The translations under genes were made by a program, and so were the position numbers. From Physcousia sp015060555 (lineage in GTDB: Bacteria; Bacteroidota; Bacteroidia; Bacteroidales; Bacteroidaceae), in assembly GCA_015060555.1 (NCBI GenBank), contig SUYG01000045.1, positions 124,001 through 188,000 on the forward strand: 64,000 nt of DNA, written 5' to 3'. The number at the start of each line of letters is the position of its first letter. Position 1 is the stretch's first letter. Below are positions 7,649-16,540 of the stretch, piece by piece. The notes under the pieces are model-generated. The model was not told the origin of the DNA. It did no database searches and worked only from the letters and a program-made list of their open reading frames with translations.

Positions 7649-10570
7649 CTAAATATCCGTCTTCGCCGACAGGACGAAGGCGAAGTGGTGGGGCTGGTTG
7701 CCGTCGATGGTGTATTGAGGCAGGGTGCGCTTGCCCCATGTGTCGGTGCCGCCCACGCCATGGACGTTGAGGTCGATGTTGACGTTGACGAAACGGCCTC
7801 GCGGCACTTCGTGGGGATGGAGCGGTCCGAGGTCTTCGTCGCCGTAGTCCCAGGCGCTGACGCAGAGCGGCTGCAGTCCTTCGATGCGGACGGTGCGCCC
7901 AGGCTGTGAGAGTTCTATCCACCGCACGTCGCAGCGCTTGCCGTTGTCCTGCGGATGTATGTACTCGGTCTGGAAGTCGCTGAGCGGCATGGTGTACTCG
8001 CCGAGTAGTGCCGAGCGCTTGCGGTCGGGGTAGTTCTCCCACGGGCCGCGGCCGTAGTAGCGGACCTGCGTGAAGTCGGCGGGTAGGCGCATACGCATAC
8101 CGAATTTGGGCATCACGGGGCGGTCCTGCGACGCAGGCTGGTAGTCCATCTCCACGAGTATGCTGTGCTCATCGAGCGCGGTGTAGTGCACCTCGACGTC
8201 CCGCACCTCCTTCCACATCGCCGTGCGGCGTGCAAAGCCGGCAGCACTTTGGTTGTCGTTCTCGGGTTTCCAAAAATAGGGCTCCAAGGGTGCCTGCAGC
8301 AATTCGCAGCCGCCGACAATCCACGACGTGAGGGCATTGCCGCTGACGGTGAAGCTCCTGCCCTTGACGCCGGCACCGGCGTGCTGGGTGAGGTCGGTCT
8401 TGGCGTGCTTCATCAGGTCGGCTTTGGCGGGGAAGGAGTAGGGTGTCAGCACAAACTGCTCGCGGGCTACGGCAAAGCCTTTGCGGGCCCACGGCATGTC
8501 GCGGCGGAGTCGGGCAGCGATGTTGAGCAGTGTCTCGCTGCCGTAGTGCAGGGTGTCGTAAGTGATGTCGTATTCGTTGATGTCGGTGAAGCAGTCGCGG
8601 TTGATGATGTGTACTGTACCATCGTCGCCGCGCTCGAAATGGAGGGGCTGATAGACATGCTGCACTTCGTAATAGTGGGGATGTGGCTTGCGGTCAGGTC
8701 CTACGATGCCGTTGATGAGGAAACGGCCGTCGTTGGGCTTTTCGCCGAAGTCGCCGCCGTAGGCCCAGAACTCATCAGGCTGCAGGGTCAGGGCTGCGGA
8801 GTAGCGCAGGGACGAGCCGTCGATGGGCTTTGCGAGTCCCTGGTCAGCCCAGTCCCAGATGGCGGCGCCGATGATGGTGGAGTCGGCATAGATGATGTCC
8901 CAGTACTCCTGGAGGTTGCCCATGGAGTTGCCCATGGCATGGCAGTACTCGCGCATCATGAATGGTCGGTCTGTGACGCGTTCGGCGACGCGCTTCATCT
9001 CGTCGGGGTAGAGGTAGCTGTCGTCGTAGATGGCGGAGCAACGGCGGTCGCTGTCGTAGAAGGGCGGGCGTGTGGGGTCGAGGCGTACGATAGTGTCGCG
9101 CATGGCTTCGGCATTGATGCCTGCGCCGGCCTCGTTGCCAAGACTCCATAGGACGATGCTGGGATGGTTGCGGTCACGCAGCACGAGCGAGGCGGCCCGA
9201 TCCACATGTGCCTTTTGCCACGAGGGGTCGTCGCCCAGCTCCTTGTTGCCTATGCCATAGCCGTGGCTCTCGTTGCATGCTTCGTCCATGACGTAGAGTC
9301 CATAGCGGTCGCAGAGCTCGTAGATGAGTGCGGTGTGGGGATAGACGGTGGTGCGCAGGAAGTTGATGTTGGCCTGTTTCATCAGTCGGATGTCGAGCTC
9401 GCAGGTGGCATCATCGACATAGCGCCCCATGCGTGGGTGGTGGTCGTGGCGATTGACACCACGGAACTTGACATTCCGGCCGTTGATCTTAAACACCTCG
9501 CCAACGATGTCTATGCGTTTGACGCCGAGATGGTAGTCGAAGTGTTCGATGGTCTGTCCGTTGCGGTCGCGCAGTTCCACGGCGAAGGGATATAGGTCAG
9601 GTTTCTCGGCCGACCATAGGCGTGGCTGCCGGAGCTGGCAACGGAGCTGCACGTGTGTCGTGTCCTTGGCGGCGAGGCTTTGCAGGCGGCCTGTTACCTC
9701 CTGCCCGTCGATGATGAAGGCTACGGTCAGGTCCTTGGCCCGCTTGCGGCCTGTGTTGCAGAGCTCCACGTCGGCGCAGACGGAGGCCGCGCTGTAGTCG
9801 TCGTTGGGCGTAGCCGTGACATAGTAGTCGCTGATGTGGGTGAGCGGGCGCACCCAGAGCTGTACGGGTCGGAAGATGCCGCTGAAGCGCCACATGTCGA
9901 TGTCCTCGAGATAGGAGCCGTCGCTCCATCGATAGACCTCCACAGCGAGGCGGTTCTGTCCTTCGCGAACATAACCTGTGATGTCGAACTCGGCAGGTGA
10001 CATGGAGTTCTGGCTGTAGCCCACGCGCTGACCATTCACCCACACGTAGAAGGCCGACTTGACGCCGGCGAAGTGGAGGATGAGGTTCTGCGGCAGCTGC
10101 TCGCGCGTAATATTTATAAAGGTGACGTAAGAGCCCACAGGGTTGCGATGGTCGTAGGCATACCAATCCTGTGGCGGCTCGCCGGTCACGCTGGGCGCGT
10201 TACGCTGAAAAGGATACTTTGAATTGGTGTAGATGGGCTTGCCGAAGTTCTGCATCTGCCAGCATCCGGGCACGGTGATGCTGTCCCATTGACTGATATC
10301 GTAGTCTGTGCGGTAGAAGTCCACGGGCCGCTCCTCTGGGTTGCGGCTCCAATGGAAGCGCCACTGGCCGTCGAGCGAAACGATTTCCTTACACTCAGCC
10401 TGTCGCGACGGCAGTTGCAGCGTAGCGTGATAGGGCAGTTTGTTGATGCCCACCACCTCGGGGTTCTCCCAGTCGCGAGTCGTCGTCTGGGCAAGGGTTG
10501 GTGATGCCATAAGCGCCCAAAGGCATAACAGTAAGGATTTAGTGGATGTGAATGATGCAAGCTTTTTCAT
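7649..10570 (-). CDS. Beta-galactosidase, glycoside hydrolase family 2
   Basis: 973 residues with a signal peptide (cleavage after TLAQ, near residue 28), so exported, unlike E. coli LacZ. Domain order is that of GH2: jelly-roll sugar-binding domain (about 50-230, with YSQNSMSPAEFDITG and SDGSYLEDIDMWRFSGIFR), immunoglobulin-like domain, TIM barrel with acid/base Glu480 in SLGNEAGAG and nucleophile Glu541 in MMREYCHAMGNSMGN, and C-terminal domains with YYGRGPWENYPDRK. It hydrolyses terminal beta-galactosides. It faces a divergent hybrid two-component regulator and probably heads an operon with the DUF6055 gene. Confidence 0.92.
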   Translation of the reverse strand: MKKLASFTSTKSLLLCLWALMASPTLAQTTTRDWENPEVVGINKLPYHATLQLPSRQAECKEIVSLDGQWRFHWSRNPEERPVDFYRTDYDISQWDSITVPGCWQMQNFGKPIYTNSKYPFQRNAPSVTGEPPQDWYAYDHRNPVGSYVTFINITREQLPQNLILHFAGVKSAFYVWVNGQRVGYSQNSMSPAEFDITGYVREGQNRLAVEVYRWSDGSYLEDIDMWRFSGIFRPVQLWVRPLTHISDYYVTATPNDDYSAASVCADVELCNTGRKRAKDLTVAFIIDGQEVTGRLQSLAAKDTTHVQLRCQLRQPRLWSAEKPDLYPFAVELRDRNGQTIEHFDYHLGVKRIDIVGEVFKINGRNVKFRGVNRHDHHPRMGRYVDDATCELDIRLMKQANINFLRTTVYPHTALIYELCDRYGLYVMDEACNESHGYGIGNKELGDDPSWQKAHVDRAASLVLRDRNHPSIVLWSLGNEAGAGINAEAMRDTIVRLDPTRPPFYDSDRRCSAIYDDSYLYPDEMKRVAERVTDRPFMMREYCHAMGNSMGNLQEYWDIIYADSTIIGAAIWDWADQGLAKPIDGSSLRYSAALTLQPDEFWAYGGDFGEKPNDGRFLINGIVGPDRKPHPHYYEVQHVYQPLHFERGDDGTVHIINRDCFTDINEYDITYDTLHYGSETLLNIAARLRRDMPWARKGFAVAREQFVLTPYSFPAKADLMKHAKTDLTQHAGAGVKGRSFTVSGNALTSWIVGGCELLQAPLEPYFWKPENDNQSAAGFARRTAMWKEVRDVEVHYTALDEHSILVEMDYQPASQDRPVMPKFGMRMRLPADFTQVRYYGRGPWENYPDRKRSALLGEYTMPLSDFQTEYIHPQDNGKRCDVRWIELSQPGRTVRIEGLQPLCVSAWDYGDEDLGPLHPHEVPRGRFVNVNIDLNVHGVGGTDTWGKRTLPQYTIDGNQPHHFAFVLSAKTDI

Positions 10571-10591
10571 AAGACGTTAATATTTTGGTTG

Positions 10592-10599
10592 CAAAGGTA
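10592..10599 (-). promoter_or_regulatory. -7 promoter box of the beta-galactosidase operon
   Basis: TACCTTTG followed by C on the minus strand, about 22-29 nt before the GH2 start codon. It lies in the 203-bp divergent region shared with the hybrid regulator; no operator-like repeat was recognised there. Confidence 0.6.
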
Positions 10600-10773
10600 C
10601 GTTTTTGGGCGTGGCTCCTATCGATTTCTGGTATCAAAGAATGGTAACGACGTAACATAATGACTGCTTGGCACGGCTAATGGGACATGAATCATGTTTT
10701 TTGTTACCATTTTACTTTGTTCCTTGCATAAAATAGCCTACTTTCGCACCAAAATAACGCAACACCTTGCCCC

Positions 10774-13700
10774 ATGTGCAACATGAAGACGTGCATAAAA
10801 CGATTTTTTAAGTTCTTTTTAACTGCCTTGCCACTGGCGACGTATGGTCAGGCGGATGGCGTGATACGTCAGGACCTGCCGACAAAGAACGTGATGGCGT
10901 GTAATGGAGTGAACCGCTTCCTGCGCGACAGCGAAGGCTACGTGTGGTACGCCACCGACGAGAATCTCTGCCGCGACAATGGCTATCAGGTCGATGTCTT
11001 CTGCTCCAACGAGCGGAATCCGCAACTGATGAAATCCAACTTCATCATCGATGTGGCAGAGGACGGCAACGGGCATATATGGATAGGAACGTCGCAAGGC
11101 GCATACGTTCTCGACAAGCACGACTACTCGATTCACTCCACGGCTGTCGCCGAGGCACAAGGCGTCCGTATCGAAGCCATCTATGCGCTGCACGACGGCA
11201 CGGTGTGGCTCTCGACGGGCAACCATCTCCTGCACTTCGACGCCGACGAGCAGCTGCTGCAGAGAATAGACATCAGCCAACGCAGATTGGGGCCCAAGTT
11301 CATCAATGCGTTCATGGAGGATAGCCGCCACACGCTATGGCTTTTGCAGAGCGGAGCAGGCATCCTGTTCTACGACAGGGAACAACGTGATTTCGTGCCG
11401 GCTCCATGGCAGAGGGGCCTCGATCCGCAAGCAATGGTCGAGGACGTGGCGAATAAATGCTATTGGGTCGGTCTATGGGGACAAGGCATTGTCCGCTACC
11501 AGCCTGATGCCGCCAGCGCAGACGCGATGGTCACGGTGGCTCAGGATGGAACAGCGGCATCTGCGGACGGCAGCCATGCCAATAGAGGCAAGATACTCGA
11601 CATCAAGGTCGATCCTCACGGAGGACTCCTGTGGGCTACGGCCATGGACGGTATGCATGCCTATCGCATCGACGGCGACGGCCGCCTGCAAGAGTGCGAC
11701 GTGCCGCAGATACGTTCGCTGGCGCAATACAACTTAGGCAACATCATGGTCGATGGGCTCGACAACATCTGGGTTGGCGGCAGTCGCTACTTCATGCTGC
11801 TTCGAGGGCACGAAGGCATCGTACGGCACGACAGCCCCTGGCATGTCATGGGCAACAGCGCGCTTCTCGACGACAGCCAAAGGACACTCATGGCCGAGGC
11901 CGCGAGACACTTGAACGGCTTACGCATCAACGATGCCTGCAAAGATGCTGACGGCAGGATCTGTGTGGCAACGAACCATGGTCTGAAACGCGCGAAGGAC
12001 TCCGACTGGAACATGGAGCAAGTCACCGACAGCACCGACGAGGTGCTGCGCGTCGTGGCAGATGCCGACGGCACGCTCTACTATCAGGGAAGGCAGGCGG
12101 GACTCTGCATGCTGCTGCAAGGTAAGCGTCAGGCACAACCGATGCTGAAGAATGGCGAGACGTGCTCGTGCCTCGCGCTGCTCGACAGGGAGGTGCTGTG
12201 GATAGGCACTACCATTGGACGTGTATATGCCTGCGAGACACGCAACAGCCATACACTGAAACCGGCACCGGCGCTGAGCAATGCCGGCGGCAACCGCATC
12301 ATCGCCATCCGGCAGGATGCTCACGGACACGTGTGGTCGGTGACAAGGCACAGCCTTAGGGAATGGGACCTGAAGAGCGACAGCTACCGCATTCTGGAAT
12401 GCCGGCATCCGAGAATCAGCATGGATTACTTCGATGCGCTGGTGGTGTGCGGCGACTCGGTGTGTGCCGTAGGACCCGAACAATACTGCATGATCCTGCC
12501 TAAGGACTTCGACGTCCCAAGGACGACGGCCGCACGACCCTTGGTATCGACGGTCATCGTCGATGGCGAGAGCCATTATATGGGAATGGGTCAGCGGACG
12601 CTCGAGATACCCAGCCACTCGCGTCTGGTAGAAATACGCCTGACGACACTCCAGCACCACCTCGCCCCACAAGTGCAGTTTGCCTATCGCCTCCACAAGA
12701 CGGGGCTGCTAGGGGGCACCGACCGCGCTGAAGCCTGGGCAGAGCTACCGACGGGCACGAACTCCATCATGCTGAGCTCACCTGCCAAGGGGCGGTATAT
12801 TATCGAGGTGAAGGCCACCGACGGGCAGGGCATTTGGGATGCACCTGCCGACATATTCGTCCTCCATCGTCTGCCGGCTTGGTGGGAGTCGGGCTGGGCG
12901 ATAGCCGTCTATGTGCTGTGCCTGCTGGCGCTTGCCCTGCTGGCGGCCCGGCAATATTCCACCGCCGTGCGTCGCCGTCGCCTGAGACAGATGGAGGCAC
13001 AGCTGTCGGAGATGAAATTCCGCTTCTTCACCAATATCAGCCATGAACTACGCACACCGCTCACGTTGATGCTCGTGCCCGTGGAACAGATGCTGACCAA
13101 CGACACCCTGCCCGAGCGCGACCGTGAACGCCTGGAAACCATCAAGCGCAATGCACAGGAACTGCAACAGCTCATCGACCACATGCTCGATTTCCGACGC
13201 ATGGAGCTCGGCGATGTACACCTCAACAAAAGAAACGGCGACATGAAGGCTCTCATGGCTATGGCTCAGGACTCCTTCCAGTCGCTGGCACAGCATAAGC
13301 ACATCGACCTTCGCTTCCTACACGACGACGCCAACTTCTATGCCACCTTCGACCACGAGAAGATACGCCACGTGCTATGGAACCTGCTGAGCAATGCCAT
13401 GAAATTCACCCCCGAAGGAGGGCGCGTCACGATGAGTCTGACCACCGATACGTCCTTGAACGAGCTCGTTGTACACGTCGCCGACACAGGCACAGGCCTT
13501 TCCGAGAGTGAGATACCGCACGTCTTCGACCGCTACTATCAGTCGGCCAACGCGTCGTCGCAAGGCGGAAGCGGCATTGGCCTCAATCTCGTCCGCGAGA
13601 CGGTGCTGCTTCATGGCGGCAAGGTTGGCGTCAACAGCCAGGAAGGACACGGTGCCGACTTCTGGTTCACCATTCCTATCCATCCGCAGCCACAACCCGC

Positions 13701-14532
13701 CACTGACAAGGAGCACACCCGGGACGACTCCGTGGCGGCAGACAGTCCGCACGACAAAGGAGACGAAACGCTGACATCGATACTCCTCGTAGAAGACAAT
13801 GTCGAACTGCGATCACTCATTGCCAATCAGCTCAGCGACGACGGCTACAAGGTGTTGCAGGCGGCCGACGGACAGCAGGCATGGGACGTGTTGCAGCAGA
13901 AGGACGACATCATGTTGATCGTCAGTGACGTGATGATGCCTATCATGGACGGCATGGAACTCTGCCGACGCGTGAAGACCGACGAGAACACCAGCCACCT
14001 GCCCGTCATCCTCCTCACGGCAAAGACAGGCGACGAATCGCGACTCGAAGGGTACAAGATGGGAGCCGACAGCTATCTCACCAAGCCTTTCAGCATGGCC
14101 GTGCTACAAAGCCGCATCAAACACCTCCTGGAACAACGGCAGAGCCAACAGCAACAGTTCCAGCACGACAACAGCTGCGATGCAGCACCGCTGACACATT
14201 CGCCATTCGACGAGGAATTCCTCGCACGCGCCATAAAAGCCGTGCAGAACCATTTGTCAGACAAAGCCTACGGTGTCAACCAGTTCAGCGATGACATGTG
14301 CGCCAGCCGGATGACACTCTACCGAAAGATACACGCCATCACCGGGCAGTCGCCTAGCGAATTTATCACCACCATACGCCTCAAGCATGCCGCCCATCTG
14401 CTGGAAACCTCCACGCTGAGCATTGCCCTCGTGTCGGAGCATACAGGTTTCTCATCCCCCAGTTTCTTTGCCAAGCAGTTTGCCAAGATGTTCGGCTGCC
14501 TGCCCAAAGACTACCGCGGGCATTCTCTATAA
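10774..14532 (+). CDS. Hybrid two-component system sensor kinase / AraC-type regulator (HTCS)
   Basis: 1252 residues combining both halves of a two-component system. Order: N-terminal signal/anchor; beta-propeller of reg_prop repeats (about 30-600, with motifs such as GHIWIGTSQG and DNIWVGGS); Y_Y_Y domain (about 625-690); one membrane helix (WAIAVYVLCLLALALLAA, near 710); HisKA with His757 in NISHELRTPL; HATPase with GTGLSES and GGSGIGL; receiver with Asp1052 in IVSDVMMPIMDG; and C-terminal AraC helix-turn-helix (about 1150-1250). HTCS proteins bind oligosaccharides in the periplasm and activate adjacent glycan-use genes. The divergent GH2 gene and nearby GH29 gene are the likely targets, so the ligand may be a galactose- or fucose-containing glycan (inference). 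Confidence 0.93.
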   Translation: MCNMKTCIKRFFKFFLTALPLATYGQADGVIRQDLPTKNVMACNGVNRFLRDSEGYVWYATDENLCRDNGYQVDVFCSNERNPQLMKSNFIIDVAEDGNGHIWIGTSQGAYVLDKHDYSIHSTAVAEAQGVRIEAIYALHDGTVWLSTGNHLLHFDADEQLLQRIDISQRRLGPKFINAFMEDSRHTLWLLQSGAGILFYDREQRDFVPAPWQRGLDPQAMVEDVANKCYWVGLWGQGIVRYQPDAASADAMVTVAQDGTAASADGSHANRGKILDIKVDPHGGLLWATAMDGMHAYRIDGDGRLQECDVPQIRSLAQYNLGNIMVDGLDNIWVGGSRYFMLLRGHEGIVRHDSPWHVMGNSALLDDSQRTLMAEAARHLNGLRINDACKDADGRICVATNHGLKRAKDSDWNMEQVTDSTDEVLRVVADADGTLYYQGRQAGLCMLLQGKRQAQPMLKNGETCSCLALLDREVLWIGTTIGRVYACETRNSHTLKPAPALSNAGGNRIIAIRQDAHGHVWSVTRHSLREWDLKSDSYRILECRHPRISMDYFDALVVCGDSVCAVGPEQYCMILPKDFDVPRTTAARPLVSTVIVDGESHYMGMGQRTLEIPSHSRLVEIRLTTLQHHLAPQVQFAYRLHKTGLLGGTDRAEAWAELPTGTNSIMLSSPAKGRYIIEVKATDGQGIWDAPADIFVLHRLPAWWESGWAIAVYVLCLLALALLAARQYSTAVRRRRLRQMEAQLSEMKFRFFTNISHELRTPLTLMLVPVEQMLTNDTLPERDRERLETIKRNAQELQQLIDHMLDFRRMELGDVHLNKRNGDMKALMAMAQDSFQSLAQHKHIDLRFLHDDANFYATFDHEKIRHVLWNLLSNAMKFTPEGGRVTMSLTTDTSLNELVVHVADTGTGLSESEIPHVFDRYYQSANASSQGGSGIGLNLVRETVLLHGGKVGVNSQEGHGADFWFTIPIHPQPQPATDKEHTRDDSVAADSPHDKGDETLTSILLVEDNVELRSLIANQLSDDGYKVLQAADGQQAWDVLQQKDDIMLIVSDVMMPIMDGMELCRRVKTDENTSHLPVILLTAKTGDESRLEGYKMGADSYLTKPFSMAVLQSRIKHLLEQRQSQQQQFQHDNSCDAAPLTHSPFDEEFLARAIKAVQNHLSDKAYGVNQFSDDMCASRMTLYRKIHAITGQSPSEFITTIRLKHAAHLLETSTLSIALVSEHTGFSSPSFFAKQFAKMFGCLPKDYRGHSL

Positions 14533-14534
14533 TT

Positions 14535-14693
14535 TTATTCCCTTGTAATAACATGCTCGTCGGCGAGAAACTGACGCCAAAACTCAGCGGTATTGCCATG
14601 GTCGAAGGCGGCGCCACCGCACCAGGGCGCCACCATAAGCCAGAGTGCCTGGTCGCGCTGCATATTAGAGAAAGCGTTATTATTCCTTCGCAA
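14535..14693 (-). pseudogene. C-terminal remnant of a possible glycoside hydrolase
   Basis: On the minus strand a 52-residue stretch reads like real protein: NAFSNMQRDQALWLMVAPW, then a Gly/Phe/Asp-rich loop, then EFWRQFLADEHVITRE and TAA. It has no start codon and a TGA lies just upstream. The ending 'fl-de-VITR' and the tryptophan-rich strand recall the C-termini of GH26 mannanases, a tentative resemblance. Its position at the edge of a carbohydrate locus fits a decayed glycosidase gene. The rest of the 296-bp gap holds only the promoter of the next gene. Confidence 0.35.
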
Positions 14694-14784
14694 TCACACT
14701 CCGTCAACTTCTGCACACCACAACGTGGGGGATAGAGTGCCAGGAACGCACATGTAACCATATCGTAATGCATTTACCTTGGAG

Positions 14785-14811
14785 CGCAAAGGTTAATGGC
14801 GTACCTTTGCG
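14785..14811 (+). promoter_or_regulatory. Promoter of the Na+/phosphate symporter inside a 9-bp inverted repeat
   Basis: TACCTTTG at 14802-14809 is the -7 box. The perfect inverted repeat CGCAAAGGT (14785-14793) / ACCTTTGCG (14803-14811), with a 9-nt spacer, has its right arm on the -7 box. That could be an operator, or two opposed promoter boxes. The box sets the gene start at 14829, because an in-frame ATG at 14796 lies upstream of it. Confidence 0.5.
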
Positions 14812-14828
14812 GCGAAATTCAAAACGAT

Positions 14829-16520
14829 ATGGAAACAAATCAAAACCTTTTTATGATTCTATTGCAGCTGCTGGGCTCGCTGGGCTTGCTGATCTATGGT
14901 ATGCGCATGATGAGCGAAGCGCTGCAAAAGATGGCGGGACCGCAACTGCGCCACATCCTGGCCAAGATGACCACCAACCGCCTGACGGGCATGCTCACGG
15001 GCACGCTGGTGACATGTGCCGTGCAGTCATCCTCGGCCACGACAGTGATGACCGTTTCCTTCGTGTCGGCGGGACTGCTGACGCTGTCGCAGGCCATCTC
15101 GGTCATCATGGGCGCCAACATCGGCACAACGCTGACGGCGTGGATTATGTCGTTGGGCTACAATGTCAATCTGACGAGTGTCGTCTATCCGTCGTTCCTG
15201 CTCGGCATTATTCTTATCTATAAGAAGCGCCACCGCTATGTCGGCGACTTCCTGTTCGGCGTAGCCTTCATGTTCCTGTCCCTGGTGATGCTGAGTGCTA
15301 CGGGCAAGTCCATGGACCTGGAGCATAACGAGGCTGTCATCCAGTTCTTCGCCTCGTTCGACACGTCAAGCCACCTCACCATCCTTGCCTTCCTGGCCAT
15401 CGGCACCCTGATCACCTGCATAGTGCAGTCGTCGGCGGCAGTCATGGCCATCACCATCCTGCTATGCTCTACGGGCGTGCTGCCTATATATTTAGGTATA
15501 GCCCTGGTGATGGGCGAGAACATCGGCACCACGGCCACGGCCAATCTGGTGGCGCTCGGTTCCAACACGCAGGCACGGCGAGCGGCGCTGGCACATCTGC
15601 TGTTCAACGTCTTCGGCGTGATTTGGGTGCTGGCGGCGTTCTATCCGTTTGTAGATATGGTGTGCAGTCTGGTGGGCTATGACCCTTCTGCTGGCAGCCA
15701 GACGGAGAAGCTGCCGGTGGTGCTGGCGATGTTCCACACGTGCTTCAACGTCCTCAACACTGCCATCCTGATATGGTTGGTGCCGCAGATGGAGCGTGTC
15801 GTGTGCTGGCTGCTGCCCATGAAGGAGAATGCTCCGGAGAAAGAGCAGTTCCACCTGCAGTATATCCAGTCGAACCTCGTGCAGACACCTGAGATTGCCG
15901 TGCTGCAGGCGCAGAAAGAGACGGCGGCCTTCGGCGAGCGTATCTACGAGATGTTCGGGATGGTGCGCACGCTGTTCTATGAGACTGACAACAAGGATTT
16001 CACAGAGCTGTTCAGGCAGATAGAACATGAAGAGGACAACACTGACCAGATGGAAATAGAGATTGCACGCTATCTGGAGCAGGTGAGCGATGACCACCTG
16101 AGCGACGAGACGAAACAGAAGATCCGACAGATGATGCGCGAGATCAGCGAGCTGGAGTCTATAGGCGATGCCTGCTACAAACTGGCACGCACGCTGGACC
16201 GCAAGCGCGACGGAGAGATAGCGTTCACGCAGCACCAGACGGACCAGATGCAGGCACTCATCCTTCTGTGCGACAAGGCGTTGACGCAGATGAACATCAC
16301 CATGAGGGGCCATCGCAGCGACCATGATATCCGGGAGAGCTATCGCATAGAGAACGACATCAATGAGCTGCGTCAGCGCATGAAGACAGAGAACATACAG
16401 GCTGTCAACAACCACGAATATGAGTATGCCGTGGGCACCATCTATGTGGATATGGCTAACGACTTAGAGAAGATGGGTGATTATATTATTAACGTTGTTC
16501 AGGCTCGATTTGGAAAATAA
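14829..16520 (+). CDS. Na+/phosphate cotransporter with C-terminal PhoU-like domain (NptA/PNaS family)
   Basis: 563 residues. The first 330 are hydrophobic with two internally repeated blocks carrying the family's QSSSATTVMTV and QSSAAVMAITI motifs and two GANIGTT/GENIGTT signatures, typical of the Na/Pi cotransporter family (inner membrane phosphate uptake or efflux). The remaining 200 residues are charged and helical, like PhoU, with repeats of 'IEHEEDNTDQMEIEIARYL' character. The start is the ATG at 14829, 20 nt after the -7 box; the longer frame from 14796 would begin before transcription does. The PhoB-like regulator and PhoR-like kinase directly downstream support a role in phosphate homeostasis. 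Confidence 0.9.
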   Translation: METNQNLFMILLQLLGSLGLLIYGMRMMSEALQKMAGPQLRHILAKMTTNRLTGMLTGTLVTCAVQSSSATTVMTVSFVSAGLLTLSQAISVIMGANIGTTLTAWIMSLGYNVNLTSVVYPSFLLGIILIYKKRHRYVGDFLFGVAFMFLSLVMLSATGKSMDLEHNEAVIQFFASFDTSSHLTILAFLAIGTLITCIVQSSAAVMAITILLCSTGVLPIYLGIALVMGENIGTTATANLVALGSNTQARRAALAHLLFNVFGVIWVLAAFYPFVDMVCSLVGYDPSAGSQTEKLPVVLAMFHTCFNVLNTAILIWLVPQMERVVCWLLPMKENAPEKEQFHLQYIQSNLVQTPEIAVLQAQKETAAFGERIYEMFGMVRTLFYETDNKDFTELFRQIEHEEDNTDQMEIEIARYLEQVSDDHLSDETKQKIRQMMREISELESIGDACYKLARTLDRKRDGEIAFTQHQTDQMQALILLCDKALTQMNITMRGHRSDHDIRESYRIENDINELRQRMKTENIQAVNNHEYEYAVGTIYVDMANDLEKMGDYIINVVQARFGK

Positions 16521-16524
16521 TTTG

Positions 16525-16532
16525 TACCTTTG
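16525..16532 (+). promoter_or_regulatory. -7 promoter box immediately before the PhoB-like gene
   Basis: TACCTTTG ends only 8 nt before the ATG at 16541. With the usual 6-8 nt from box to start site the mRNA would begin at or within a couple of bases of the ATG, giving an almost leaderless transcript. Confidence 0.5.
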
Positions 16533-16540
16533 CGCCCAGA

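Noticed and set aside
14768..15223. 151-codon plus-strand frame at the symporter start
   Set aside because: Out-of-frame shadow of the Na+/phosphate symporter and starts upstream of its promoter box.
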